Assembly: GCA_936450465.1 (NCBI GenBank)
Contig: OW388291.1
Coordinates: 84,085,436-84,149,435 of the forward strand
DNA: 64,000 nt
Source of the DNA: Gibbula magus
Lineage: Eukaryota > Mollusca > Gastropoda > Trochida > Trochidae
Reading direction: 5' to 3'
Shown: one piece after another, positions 11,729 to 25,117 of the stretch
How the letters are laid out: each line of letters opens with the position of its first letter
Numbering within the stretch: position 1 is the stretch's first letter
Made by a program: the position numbers and the translations under genes
Notes under the pieces: generated by a model
Databases searched by the model: none
Seen by the model: the letters and a program-made list of their open reading frames with translations, nothing else
What the model was told of the DNA's origin: nothing

Positions 11729-14700
11729 TCAGACCTTTCGTACAAAGATGTTTACAATGCGCTCAACTTCTGCTGTTTCACAATATTCCAATACATACTG
11801 CAAGGGTACCTTGCCATCCTCATCCTCCACATTCACATCTGCACCTCCCTTGATCAAACACTCAACCATAGCAGGATCACCCCGTTTACAGGCATGGTGT
11901 AGAGCAGTTTTACTTTGATTGTCCTTTACATGGAGATCTGACCCTTTCTGGACCAAACACTCAAAAATGGCACTATCACCACATGCACATGCAAACTGTA
12001 AAGGTGTCATTGCATTCCAGTCCTGTGCATTCACCTCTGCACCTCCCTCGACCAGATGCTCAATCATACCAGTATCCCCACGTGCACATGCATAGTGTAG
12101 AGGAGTTTCCCCATACTTGTCCTTCACATTCACATCTACATCCGCATGCACCAGAAACGCAACCATTGCAGTATCTCCACGGCCACATGCAAAATGTAGA
12201 GGGGTCTTTCCATTCTTGTTCTTTATATTCATCGCTGCACCTCTCTGTATCAAGTTTCCAAGCAAAACTGTGTGACCATGTTCACATGCATAGTGTAAAG
12301 CAGTTTTACATTGATTGTATTGTACGTTGATGTCTGAACCTCTCTGGACCAAACACTCAATCACAGCAGTATTAGCACTTTCCAACCCATACTGTAACGG
12401 GATCATCCCATACTTATCTTTAATGTCACCTCTGCACCTGCCTGGATCAGGCACTCAGCCATGGCAGTATCTCCACGTTTGCACGCATCATGTAAAGGAG
12501 TTTCCCCAAATTTGTCCTGAACATTCACCTTTGCACCTGACTGGATCAGACACGCAACCATAGCAGTATCACCATGTCCACATGCAACATGTAGAGAAGT
12601 TTTACTTTGACTGTCTTCCACATTTACGCCTGCCCCTCTCTCGACAAGATCCTTGACCAAAGCAGTATCTCCACCTTCACAAGCGAAATGCAACATCGTT
12701 TTAATTCTAACGTCATCTGTTTCCACGTTCAGTCTTGATTGAACAAGATTTTCAAGTTTATGAAACGAGTCGGATCTGGCATGGTTTGCAACCTTAAGAA
12801 GTTGGACAAACGAGAACATGTCACATGCTCCAATGATAGTTTCAAATATACCTTCATTTCTTCTTTCTACAAGTACACTGAGATTCGATACCATGCTGTC
12901 ATTCAGGTAAGATAATGGAAACTCGGCTTTTATTAAAAGTTGTACAATATGATACCTATTGTGTGTCCACTTCTCTTTCAACACATTATCTGCATCTCTG
13001 TCAGGGTTTGAAAGTGCTTGTGCAAGCTCTGAGAGAGCAACAAACAATGGCTGGCCAACCTGCCTCTCTTTTTGGGGAATTTGACGGCAAATGTATTCAA
13101 CGGACTCAATGTCGCCCTTTCTAATAACTGTTTCGAGAACACTTTCACCTGTCGTAAGATGCAGTTCAGTGTTTTCATCTGCTAAAAGTACAATCTTATC
13201 ATAACTTTCCGTCAAGGACTGTGCTGCCCTGTGAAGAGGAGTGTATCCATCATTGTCTCTTGCATGCCTCTCAACCTCTTGTTGGATCAGGTACCCGACC
13301 ATGTCAGGGGACCCATATAGAGCAGCTAAATGTAGAGGACTTTGACCCGATTCGGTCATAGAGTGTATATTACCACCACATTTCACGAGGTATTTCAAAA
13401 TCTGCAACTCGTGGCATCCGGCAGCCAACATGACACAACAATCTGCAGCACAGTTCACTCCCTGGCTGTGAAGTAATTCAAGAAGTTCAATGAGCTCAGT
13501 TTGTTCCTGGGAAACTGATATCCATGAAGGTTTTGTGTTATGGCACACTATTAACAGCCGCCTGCAAAACTCTTCCAATTGCAAGCACCTGCCACTTTTT
13601 GCCATGAAAAGAACCAGTTGTTTGATACATTCAAAATGTCCATTTTCTAGACTCAGGGTCAAAAGGTTCCACATATAGTCAGCATGTTCCTCTGATACGA
13701 TCCCTGCAGCCAGTTCAACGAGGTTTTCATCGATACTTGGTGCAACACAGACTGCCTTGAAACAATCAAACGTTATTTCTGCTCCAAGCTCAATAAGTTC
13801 ATCAACAAATCCGCGATTGTTCATGTAAAATGAACATACAAGTGTCATGTTTGCATGGCGGGAGAACAACTCCTCATCTTGTATCATATGTTTGAGAAGA
13901 TGGATAGCGATACGATCTGCTCCATTCAAAACAAAACATGCAGGTATTGAGTCAATGGATAATACCTGGACGTATCGACGATCAAACGTATGCTGAATTG
14001 TAGGTCGATTAAGACATTTGTTCATCAAGAAGGTCACAGTTGTTTCTGTGAGATATCGATGCACGCCACAAGTTTGTATCTCACTGTCACATTCCGATAT
14101 CGCCGTTCTCGTGTCACCATTCATGAAAAGAAACAAATAACTGAGAAAGGTCAAATCTTTGAAAGCTTGATGTGTGAAAACTAGCGAGTTGTTTGATGAC
14201 AAGATTTCTTTAATCAAACGCGAAGCAAGCTTGTCATATTGTGTCTTTGGTACAATCACTGCTATATCCTGAGAGGATCTTTGTTCTGTTCTCACATATT
14301 CCAGAAGGGTTCGTGTTGAGCACATTTCAAGTCCCTTTGACAAATGATCTTTACAGAACTCGATAAACACAGAGTCTTGAATGGAGTTGTGCATGAAGGA
14401 GAAGCATTCTGTTTCGGTGTCAAAGATGAGGAATGTTTGACACAGACTCTTAGCTGAGTTGAGAAGAGAACCAAGAGATGGTTTGACTGCACATACTTGA
14501 GCAAGTTTAGCAATGGTTTCCTGGTCCGAGGTGCCTTGTCCAAATACATCAAAGACTCTTTTTGGAAGGAGGTTATCATAAAACATAACCAACAGTAAAA
14601 CAAGGAAACCTTCAGGGTCGTTTCTTTTGGTACTTGATATGACGTCTCCCAGATATTTAAGAGATCTATGAAAAAAGTTGCAATCATAATGTTTTCTTAT

Positions 14701-15317
14701 ATTTGAGGTAAATAGATAGCAACAAAGTGGAAAGGTTCTGCACTGAACGATTTTCTTTTTCTCATCATCACTTATATTGGCCTTTCTACTGCAAAGCTTC
14801 AGGTGACACTCGAGCATTTCAAGTCTTTCTTCCTCACTTATTTCGTTAGAAGCAAGATTGACTGGTCGACATCTCCTGAACAGTTCATAGGTCCTGAACT
14901 GTTCCTCATACTGAAGGTATATGTTGGTTCTGAGGGCAAATGTGACACAAACACTGCCTGCCTCTATCAGGGGAAGCATCATGGGGAACTTCTACTGCCA
15001 TCTTGTCCGCAGATCCTCCACCATGTTGGTCATCCCAAAAGCATCATCTATGAGAATGACATACCTGTTGTTTTTTACTGTAGTGCCAGGAAGATGATCC
15101 CACTGCTGGGGGTCGGTGAGTATCAGTGGACGCCGGGAGTCCGAGTCTGACATCAACTTGAGGAGATGTAGACCAGCTGTCGTCTTCCCTTCTCCAGGAC
15201 CTCCTGTCAGCAGCAGCACTCCCCACGTCTTCAACGTCTTCTCACACTCCTTTATCTTCTCCGTCTTCACAAACACTCGTGTGTTCAGGTCCCGCTCCAA
15301 CCTCAACTTACTTTGCT
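11729..15317 (-). pseudogene. STAND NTPase-ankyrin repeat protein, recently disabled
   Basis: One large exon on the minus strand starts after an acceptor (tttccag) at 15317 and runs to a stop at 11729, about 1195 codons. Order: a short lead (RDLNTRVFVKTEKIKE), Walker A GGPGEGKTT (about 15204-15178), Walker B RYVILIDDAFG (about 15066-15034), a ~600-residue helical region, then at least ten ankyrin repeats with TPLHxAC.GDTAMV.CLI..GA and DVNVKDKYGE signatures. This is the nSTAND/NACHT-ankyrin design that is expanded in molluscs and is thought to act in innate sensing. Two lesions: an in-frame TAG at 14992-14994, and a one-base loss near 12426 that shifts the frame inside an ankyrin repeat. Everything else is open, so inactivation is recent or the lesions are consensus errors. 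Upstream exons (for example a death-fold or HEPN domain) are not visible. Confidence 0.8.
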
Positions 15318-15925
15318 CTGGAAATGAACCATGGGTAATCCTTACAATATAAGACGAAACTGATAATCTGCTTTTAGTTTAAATTTGTGCATAAAAACGA
15401 ATAGAAAAATGAATCTTTAGAATTATCAGATTTTGCAATAAATCTTTATCCATTTATGATGATGGAAAGTTGGAATATATAATTAAGACAAATCCATTTA
15501 TTGGAAAACAGTTACAGAAAAGATATATGAACCCCAAAGGAATTAATGTATCTGATTGTCAATCAAGGATTTAGCAAAACTTACGATGTATTGGCTTCAA
15601 CAGGTCACAACTTCCTGAAACGGCAAACTGACATGTAATGTTTATTGAGAAAATTTAGAATATTAAGATTTAGGTTCTGGCTCTGTAGCGCATCAGCTAT
15701 CAGGTTAAAGTGGGGGTACGTCCATTGATAAAAGTGAGATCTCTTTTATTATCCACAGCTCATTAGCGTGTCTGCTAACGAGTCACGCTTCGCATCGCTG
15801 CTGAGACTTGTGAATAGAGGAAGGTTTAGGGTTCGCTAATCGGCAGGGGATTCCCCTTTGTGAGTCGTACGCTCTGATTGGTTGATGATAGGTAACTCAT
15901 AATAACTTTATGTTTCACAAGGTCA

Positions 15926-17578
15926 ATAACACATAGGCAATGCATTGTTCAGCTTTGACCAAGTCAAACAAAGGCTCTGTTGAATCTGGAAGTTCGGTCT
16001 CTTGGAGCTTGTCAGTCTTGGGAGTAGATATTTGGAGAAGGTCATCTTATGTGGATGCAATGTCGACTTCCTCGCCAATAATTGCCCTAAACACAAGAAC
16101 AACATGCGTTATTTATACACTTATAAAATATAAACAGCAATTTTCTAAAACCAAACGATATACCCCATGGTTGATGTTATATGCACAGTATTTGAATGAA
16201 TATATATGAATATTTGATATATCATGCATGAACACACCAATAGCTCTAATCAACAGCAGTGTTATCTAATCAATCAACCAGTCAGTCATATAGCAATAAA
16301 GCACAGCTGTCCTCATGGAAAGGAAATTGATCATTATGTAAGAGACTAATGATATACACAGTTAATTGCAACTCAAATACTTACAATATCTGATCTGAAC
16401 AATCGCTGTAATCTCGGGTCACTTCCATGACAGCAGTTGACGAGCTTGAATAAACAAAAGGTGATTGTTGGTCTAACTGATCATCGTGACTTGAATAAAT
16501 GGTTTAATTTCCAGATGATACAGGAAATGGGATTGTCGGGATTACCACTATCTGTGACGTTGATACACACACATAAGGAACATTAAAAACACATCCATAT
16601 ACACATAAACAACACAATTGTTATATGTAATTTCATGCAGATGACATAACATTGCAATTACCCCCATTTCATCCTGTTGAACATCGAGTTCCATCAGTTC
16701 GTCGGCATAAGAAATGTAACTAGATTCCAAATCCAAATTCCAAATTGTCACTAAAGAATTTATTGATAAAACAAGATTTGGAATTAATAAATTAAATTTC
16801 AATAATCTCATTCATTTCATAAAATACCACTTTAATTTGGAAAAATATTTTTTTCAGAAAATGATCTCAAACAAAATGGTCAAGCCCATAATGACTGTAC
16901 TTTCTTCTGCACCCTATCGCTATCCACTACTTTCTCCTCTACATCTATAGTATGTTCAATTTATCATTTCTACTGGTGTTGACACAGCGACGGCTGATAG
17001 GGGTGGCTCGGATATGACAGATCGGATCGAGTCATTCGGTGGGATTGCTTGACTGGAATACAAGAAACAATGATAATGATAATGACGTATTATAATATAT
17101 ATTTTTCATCCTGCACAGATTGTAAAAATGACAAAATCATGTAGCGGTATATCTTATATCTCATAGATGGAAATGTATGGTGTAGTCAAACTATGCGTAC
17201 AGTTAGCGTATTAAGCCAATGTCATTGAGCATTTCTACTTAAAAGTTCGATATTAATGTTGATAATAAAAACCTACATTTTGATTTATGACATGAACAGA
17301 TTTTTTACATGAGAAATATTTTACTGGTGTAAATGATCCGTTATTTCTAGCGTAGGTTTACACGACAGTAATTAGTTTGAAATAGAACTTACCTGCACTG
17401 ACAAATTCGGTCGTGGATGTTCAACAAACCCACGATGATCTACTAGATCTTTCCCTCTTGGAAATTGATAATGGACATTGATTCGAGAGGCATTTTCCCG
17501 AATACTACGTTTCTTAGCAGAATCTGACAACGCCTTTCTGAGTTCTCCCCATTTTCTCAAGAAGTTGATTGCACTCAC
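15926..17578 (-). other. Possible multi-exon gene of unknown function
   Basis: Several minus-strand open segments with splice-like edges lie inside the inverted-repeat element. A 17391-17572 segment reads NFLRKWGELRKALSDSAKKR and ends LSVQ before gtaagt. A second segment near 16935-17050 follows a ttccag acceptor. One near 16683-16733 reads SYADELMELDVQQDEMG before gtaatt. One near 16397-16445 reads TAVMEVTRDYSDCSDQI before gtaagt. A 3' segment ending about 15926 reads STEPLFDLVKAEQCIAYVLL. The peptides are charged and look coding, but junction phases could not be made consistent throughout, and one in-frame stop separates parts of the 3' segment. I do not recognise the protein. It could be the element's own gene or an old host exon set. 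Confidence 0.3.
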
Positions 17579-17699
17579 GAACGGTTACCTTATTATACCC
17601 TTTGACACCTTGAAGTATTTTATTTTTTAAAAACAAGCCACTGTCAAAGTGAGATGACTCAATCAGACGTGATTAATGAACACGGGAACCATTTAGCAA

Positions 17700-18655
17700 A
17701 AAAAAACAACTCAGCGAGTTGATGCAGATGTGTCTGGTGATATGGGATGGGTGCCCCCGGTTGTACGCCGGTGGAACAGTGTCGGCCGGGCCTATAAGAA
17801 GTTATGTGGAATGGATGATGGTAGACTTTGTTTTAAAGTTTTTATGTGGGCAAATGAGATGGCGCTGCAGAAGCGACGTAACTGGAATCTGCGTGTTCAC
17901 AACAAGTTACACAGTATGAACCTAGACCACTTCATCCCCACTGGCAATACCTTCCATGTTAACCATATCACATCAGAAATCGCTTGCAGGCTAATGGAGA
18001 CTCATAAGGAGGAATGGCGGGAGACACTTGATAACCCTAATAGCAAACGTGGTGACGGTGGAAACAAACTCCGATTGTACAAACAGTTCAAACATGAATA
18101 CAGTGTGGAACCATATATACAGAGCTCTCTATCAAGAACGTATCGTCGTGCGCTAGCCCTCTTCAGATGTGGTGTTGACCCTCTACGAGTGGAGACTGGG
18201 CGGTACAATAATATACCTCTAGCTGAGAGAGTGTGTTTTAATTGTGAGAGTTGTGTGGAAGATGAATGTCATGTTTTATTGCATTGTCCTGTTTATGCTG
18301 ATTTAAGAAAAGTGCTTTTAGATAAATGTAACAGTGTCTGTGATAATTTTACTCAGGGAAGCGTCTGTGATAAAGTCTCTTTTATATTGTCTAACCCAAA
18401 TATTGTATTTTTAGCGGCCAAAACCTGCAAACTTATCTTAGATAGAAGAAGGGGTATTTTATACAATGATATGTAAATACTTTTATGTAATTTATTCTAT
18501 ATATAATATTGGTTTTAGTTTTTTACTGTGTGTCTCTCATAACCCTAAATGGGTGGCTCGGCAATGTATTTTATGTTAATATTTATATGTATTTTTATTT
18601 GCATTGTACGAGGTGAGACCAAAATAAACTATCTGTCTGTCTGTCTGCAATCAAT
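17700..18655 (+). pseudogene. 5'-truncated LINE, C-terminal part of ORF2
   Basis: An open frame of about 250 codons (from upstream of 17730 to 18476) ends with the zinc-finger region RVCFNCESCVEDECHVLLHC and PVYADLRK, the same type as the LINE fragment at 10331-10992 but a different family. It is followed by a ~150-bp 3' UTR and a terminal ataaactatctgtctgtctg tail, a microsatellite tail typical of LINE 3' ends. The reverse transcriptase is missing, so it is dead on arrival. No clean target duplication was found. Confidence 0.75.
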
Positions 18656-18847
18656 CGAGATTGATTAATTAACCGGTTTACATGCTGTTGTTCCAGAGCT
18701 CAAAGCTCCTCTCCGCGTCTTGTTTTACAACACTGCTGAGAGCCGACAACCCTGCGGCGAGCCGACACGCTCTCATTCCCAGCCGCTAATGAGCTGAGGA
18801 TAATAAAAGAGATCTCACTTTTATCAATTGACGTACCCCCACTTTAA

Positions 18848-19539
18848 GACAACGATCGTGCATATTGAATAAGAGTTATCTCCCTTGCAACTGAAAATTG
18901 ACAATTTCTCAAAGAGTTTTTTCAAATTATTATTCAAGTTAGCCTGGATACATTTGATTGTTTTGGGTTAATTTTGTTGTTGAATTGTATTTCTATCAAA
19001 CAGTGATTTTTTCCAGAAAATCTTAAGATTAATTGACATAAATATTAATGTTTAATAGAAAAAAAAAAAAAAATTTAAATTAAAATTTTAGGTAAAAAGC
19101 TTCAAATTAACATTAACATTGCATTTTCGTCTTGCATAAACGTGTAACCATAACTCTTTTGTTAACATAAGGCCATAATTATTAAATACGTTTGTTGTTT
19201 TTTCATGATGATAGTGTGAAATGATGGTGAAAAAATGTGAAACAAAAATTGCGCACCCCCATCTACATTGGGAGCTAATATTTCAAAAACGAGCACGGTT
19301 ACCCCTATTTTTATAACAAAAAGGGATTTACCATATTTTTCATGAATCAATTAAAATATTAGCAATTTCTTGAGATTTTTGGAATTGGTAAGGAACCTAC
19401 TAACTCTCACACGAGCTCAGACTTTCTTTAATAATACCAGCTTGGAATATACTTTGCCAAAAAACAGAAACCAGTAAGGCCTATAACTTTATTCTTGGTT
19501 CTACAGACATGGAATCGGGCATGTTATGATGATCATCAA
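18848..19539. other. AT-rich, no gene recognised
   Basis: Contains a poly-A run near 19060. No coding exon is supported. Confidence 0.45.
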
Positions 19540-19945
19540 TATTTGAGCTTCTATAAGCATTACTCGTTCCTGGAGAGAAGTCTGAAGTAGCTTTGAGGGT
19601 GGACGCCTGTCACGCCCATACTTGAAGGCCAAATGAACTAACAATAGTCTCCAATATAGAAATACGTCATTATAAAAAGTGACCTTCCTATGCCAACTTG
19701 TTCAGAGAAGAAGTTGTTTAAAGGTTGAGGGGGAAAGCCTGCCATGCCTACATTTGAAGCAAGGACGAAATTAAAAACTTTGATTCCTTACATCTAAGGT
19801 ACTACTTCATACAATTTCAGTTTTGTGGGTGCAGCGGTTCTAGAGTTAAACATTTGAAAGATTACAGACCATGGGTGTCGCCCGGATGATGGACGACGGT
19901 CGGAAAAGGCAAATGTCATTAGCCATCTGGCCTTAAATATTCGGT
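19540..19945. repeat. Degenerate core-repeat element
   Basis: Two diverged units with tcctggagagaagtctgaag and gttcagagaagaagttgttt precede gatgatggacgacggtcgg. This is the general architecture of the (ACGG)n-linked elements elsewhere in the window, here strongly decayed. Confidence 0.5.
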
Positions 19946-20052
19946 CTTTGCGGAAAACGGAGTTATCGTTCTTGATAGAGTTATCCGCCCTTGGCAACAG
20001 GTACAGCACACTTCCACCATATACTAGCGTGAAACCAGCGTCAACAGGCTAA

Positions 20053-21598
20053 CGATGGGTAAAGATTACTGATGGGAATGGTCGAACATGGAAACACACA
20101 GTTCCAACTCTTTTTCTCCCTCAAAAAACTGCAAAAGAAGTAACCAAGAGAACGACTGATAACTGCCAGACTGGGGTTTGCGTCGACGTTATGTCCGAGA
20201 CAATCGATGTACTGCCTGACCTTATGGAACTCGAGGAGAAAACAACTAGATCTACAAGCACCGTCTGTCTGCATTTTCACTCGTGAGCATATTTTCTTGT
20301 GACAAATATCCAAAATTGTATTACTGATAATGATAATGGTTTTCAGCCACCTTGACAATGGGACGTTTTTTTAGTCATTTCCTAAATTTCAAATGGGCCG
20401 TTGCACTTATATTAATGGTAAACTTCAAAGTTTAATCCAATGTACAAAATGACCCATGGACACGACTTTTAGAATCAATTAATTGATTTGCCTAATATTC
20501 TGTTTTGGTTTGTATGTATGCATACAAAAATAAATGCATTCATGTAAAAAATGTAATAAGTTATGTGCAGGTATTGACTATTATCATCTTCTTGAACTGT
20601 AGGAAAATACTTTGCTTGAGATGGCAGTTAATAACTTATTAATAGTTAATATATCAACAATTAAATAATAATGTCGTGTTTTTAAATCTCAAGTGTGTTT
20701 TCAATCACCTCTTCATGTATTCAGTATGTGACAAATCCCAGGAAGACAACCTAGACGAGTCCAATACGACCAAGTCCACCCAAGTATCAGTGGAAACAGA
20801 AGACCAGGATGTACAGGTGTCAAGGCCAGAGACAACATTGAACATCTTAGATCCGACTGTGATATCCAGTTTTAAACCGGACTCCCTGATCACACCACGT
20901 TTTCAGCGTTACTTGACAGTCTAGTTTCTCAGGGTGCTGACAGATTGGACGTTGATGGGACTGGGATGCTGGGGAAACCATCATCAAGAAAACTAAGACT
21001 TGTCTATGAATTATTATTGGTATTAATGAGATTGCGATTAGGTCTTTTGTTTAAAAATATACGCTGGCCGGATATCAAGATTTTTTTCAGCTTGGATTCA
21101 TTTTATGCACGAATGTTTGCAACAGCTTGTCTTTCTACCAAAATTAGAAGTTTTACAGCAGAAAATTCCAGCCTGTTTCCAAAGTTTTAGGGACACGAGA
21201 ATCATTCTTGATTGTACAGAAATATTTATACAGACTCCCTCATCTGGGGTCTGCATCAGACATATTAATAACCCGTGAAACCCGTGAAAATGTTAGATTC
21301 TGGTGATGCAGTAATGGTTGATAAAGGTTTTGTTAATCTGAAAAACGATTTTAAAGGCAAAAGCATAAAGTTGTACTGTCCACCATTTCTTTCATCTTCA
21401 GCCCAATTAAGTAAGGCAGTGGTTGAATGTACCCGAATAGTAGCTGCTGCGAGAATTCACGTGGAAAGAAAAATGGAACAAATTAAAAACTTTAACATTC
21501 TCCAAAGTATATTGCCAATTAGTCTCAGCAGTGTTTCTGATTCAATTTTCTTTGTATGCAGTGCACTCAATAACTTATTGCCGCCTTTAGTAAAGTAA
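20053..21598 (+). pseudogene. THAP-type DDE_4 transposase (ISL2EU/Harbinger-like), degraded
   Basis: Fragments in order on the + strand. 20053-20286 is open and reads GRTWKHTVPTLFLPQKT, like the end of a THAP domain and linker. 20725-20924 is acidic linker after a tattcag acceptor, ending LITPRFQRYL. About 20975-21070 reads LVYELLLVLMRLRLGLL, the HTH_Tnp_4 segment. About 21167-21250 reads FRDTRIILDCTEIFIQTPSS with the first catalytic Asp. 21275-21598 reads DAVMVDKGF (second Asp) and RIHVERKMEQIKNFNIL (the acidic residue and RIHVER signature), ending at a TAA. Frameshifts separate the parts, and most of the region that normally lies between the two Asp motifs is missing. Its partner gene converges from the other strand 220 bp away. 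Confidence 0.7.
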
Positions 21599-23422
21599 GG
21601 ATCGTTGTGAATCGGCTCATTAAAGATATTTATGCAGCCAGTGTCAATGTCTAGTATGTTAAAGTGATCACTGATGTGCATTTACATGTAGTTTCCGAAC
21701 ATGATTCCATATGTCAATGTTGCTGATGTAGCTGACAAGTATATATGGTATACTATGGATAATATGGATACAGAATAAAAAAAATTGAACAAAGCAGATG
21801 TGTTTCTCATAATTCAATTTTATCCATCATGACCAGGCTTTCTCAATACAACTGGCAAAATGTGCTGCCTGTAGAAGATGTGTAATTTGTCTTCCAGTGT
21901 AGACCAAAATGCTTGGTCAAAGTCGACACAAATTACATGGGTATAAACTTTTGTATGAACCCCAAACTCACATGAACTATATTTGCTAAGTGCCATCTGG
22001 CCTTGAACTTGTGTATAGTAGATGTATCTATGTGTTTTCTTCAGGTATATTTTATCTTGATCATCAATGTAACAGTAACAGGTCTTGTCTTTACATGCAT
22101 CTCTCACTGTACTATTTCGCCATTTGAATGGACATTTGATCTCTAATAAACATTTTCTTCTCAAAGAACTTATCAATCCATCAGGACTGGCCCCTAAGTA
22201 ACACCTTTTCTTACTTGAATAAATACCACAATTGCTTACGGTAACATGTTCTCTGTTTTTAAGTTTCATATGGGCAATGTATTTCTTCTTGGCAATGGAC
22301 TCATATTGACGACCCCAATTCATGTACATAGTCTGTACAGGAGCTTCAGTACTTCCACCTGTAAATTTGTTGACTAACACTGTAGGGTCAGTTGTTTGTT
22401 TCCTTGTAAGAATATCATAAAACTTGCTACTTGTAATTCTATACTCTCTGGTTTTAACCCAAAGTTCATTGTCACTTTGTCCCCTGGTCCTTGCTTCAAC
22501 TTCATGAACTGTAGATGTGGGAATGTCACTAACTAATTTATCAAACTTTGTTTCTGTGTCAACACACTCCCAAAACACAGTCCCTTTTAGGTCAATAAAC
22601 CTGTCACTTTCATAGATGATGTAATCCGTTGTTACAACCTCTTTACAATTTCCAACATTAATCATGTTAATCATGTTCAGATTGGTCAACTTTAGGAAGC
22701 AAATCAAATATCACAGCATTTGAAGTACCAAGTTAAGCACAAATAGTTGTCAAAAAGTTATTTCCTTTAGGAACGCCGTATGTGTATTTCTTGACAGTAG
22801 CGTCAGTCTCACAGCCATACTTCATCTTCTTGAACTTGATGTTATCAATAGATGTTGATTCCCTTTTCCGTTTACTGGGTTTATTCCACTCACATGGTTT
22901 AGATGTGCACGGTACATCACTATCGGCAGCACTGAAGTTGGCAGCTTCCACAGCAAATAGCTATATAGGAGACCAGCAACATGGGTGCAACCTTCCACGA
23001 GTCTGTTGAATATACAAACAAACAACAATATATAAATACAAGGTATAATATCAAAGTAAAATAGTGGATAAAATAAATTATTTGCTAATTTAAAAGATCA
23101 TCATTTATCATAAATTATATATTTAGTTCTCCCTGTTCAAACTCCATTTCTTCCTTTTCATATTACAAACATACATTACTGTTACAATAAAAACAATTCA
23201 TTTCAAGGACAATATATTTTGATTGAATAAGAAATATTGCTATAGTTTTTACCCAAAAAGTTTAAAGGAAAGGAAATTATTGAATATTAAATTGCCTTAC
23301 CCAGCAGCACAAGTGCAGTATGCTTTACACACAGAAATTGGTAAATCCTTGGTCAGCAGTATCCACTAGTACTGGTCGTATGTACCTTGCTTCATAGAAG
23401 GATAACACTTTGATCGAACATA

Positions 23423-25117
23423 AAGCCTCTGTCACACTTCTGCGTATCCTCATTCCTTATGAGTTGCGTTTTGATATGTCTTTCATATGCGGCCGTACGC
23501 AATATACGCCGCTCATTGGCATCTTATAAGTTTTAGGTCGTCTCTTGTACGTCGGCATACGCATAGACCATTTCTATACGCATGATAGTTTTGGGCATGC
23601 TCAAAACTATGCTGCGTACGATGATATGCAACTCATAAGTTATTCATACGCAATGCATCGATTTCCCATCGGTCGAGTGCGGTACACGTACGTAATGAAT
23701 ACGTAATGGGTATGCACTCCATACGCAGTATTTGCTGCTCTCCCGAACCACATAGGAATAGCATAAGACAGACGTACACACAGCGTACTTGGACCGAATA
23801 TAGCACGCATGCTGAACGAACTCAAAACGAATAATACGCATCATAACCGTATTCCTTGCAATCGCAAACCGCATTGTCCTTATGTGGAACGTATGACAAG
23901 CATACACATCAGCACACATATCGTACATGCCAGACAACAGATCAACACAGACGAAATGTCATCGATGCTGTTATTCAATATCAGATGTAAGTCTAGATTT
24001 GATGTTCCTTAATCATTAATTTATGCCATTATATATCCGTGTAATATATTTTATTATTTTGATAAATGAGCCATTGGCTCTATAGGTTATCAGGCTTTGT
24101 AGGATTTATATCTGGCATTGCATGTGAAATAATAGGTTCATAACATAAATGTAAAGACTCATCACGAAACATCAAATCCATGATGATATAATTAATACCA
24201 TTAGGGATGCTTTTGGATATTTCATCTAAGTCATAAAAGGAGTGCGTATATATCTCAAGATTTTCAGTATCAATTATTTCAATCAACCGTTTCTCCTATT
24301 CTCCCATATGACTGTGAAGTTTGGGGCTTTATGTAAGCTAAATCTATGGAAAGGGAAACTTATTAAAAATATGCTATCTGTGAAAATGTCAACTCCATCA
24401 ACATTCTCATATGGCGGGTACATTTTACTAAAAAGATATTCGGCTTGTCACGGTTATTAAATATTGGCCTAAAATGTTTTAAACTTTACCTGACGGATAT
24501 ATAATTTTGATATACAATGTATTATTGAACGCTTCAGATGAGAAACCTGGGATTGAACACTTTATTGAGCGATACATGTATGTTCTTAAAGTTTGGTTTT
24601 GGATATATTTGGTTCACTGATGTTACTAATAGTGATGCTAGTGTATGAGAATTTACAATTTTGTAATAAAAAAAAAGTAAAAAAAAGATGAATACCATGT
24701 ACTCTTAATCCTTCCAAACTATTTAGATATACGAAAACACTATTTGGGTAAAGTTCTACTGCAAAGTAAGTTGAAGTTTATTAGAAGTGCATTTATTTAC
24801 TTTTTGTGATTTTGTTTACGGTTCTGGAGAAAAAGTCGAAAAAGTGAGTCATCTGGTACAACAAATAGTGACACGCAAATCATGTCCATCTCATTCGCAA
24901 CTCATACGCATCTCATATGCATCACATACGCATTTCATACGTATCTCACTCGCATTCCCGTACGCATCTCATATGCTATGTTCGCAAACTTTTCGCTTCA
25001 AGTAAGGATAAGTACTAAAAATAGAACTTTAATTTTGAGCGTATCGGTTGCCTATACAATATTTTTTATGCGCAACTCATACGCACTTACTATACGCTAA
25101 AGTGTGACAGGGCCCTT
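23423..25117. mobile_element. Inverted-repeat DNA element inside the YqaJ gene
   Basis: Ends are AAGCCTCTGTCACACTT (23423) and the complement of AAGGGCCCTGTCACACTT (ending 25117). Homology extends raggedly about 50 bp inward. It is flanked by ATA at 23420-23422 and 25118-25120. Without the element, the two halves of the nuclease gene are contiguous and in the same frame across one copy of the triplet. This independently supports the borders and a 3-bp target duplication, as made by PIF/Harbinger elements. Its ends are rich in variants of ATACGCA. No transposase was recognised inside; a LINE relic is present. Confidence 0.82.
24265..24480 (+). pseudogene. LINE reverse transcriptase C-terminal relic
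   Basis: One frame reads QYQLFQSTVSPILPYDCEVWGF, close to the common LINE ORF2 theme LF.S.V.PILLYG.EVWGF, then degenerates with stops. It lies inside the inverted-repeat element at 23423-25117. Only about 70 codons can be followed. Confidence 0.5.

Larger units (their letters stand above)
15705..18847. mobile_element. TTAA-bounded element with ~62-bp inverted ends
   Basis: The left end, TTAAAGTGGGGGTACGTC from 15705, is matched by the reverse complement ending at 18847. Matching continues for about 62 bp (through ctcttttattatcc and gctcattagcg) with two mismatches. TTAA at both extremities fits target preference of piggyBac or Kolobok-type transposons, but no transposase of those families was recognised inside. 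The interior contains a LINE fragment (17700-18655) and possible exons of a minus-strand gene. Confidence 0.6.

Noticed and set aside
12915..15352. Several + strand ORFs opposite the STAND/ankyrin gene
   Set aside because: Antisense shadows of a well-defined coding frame.
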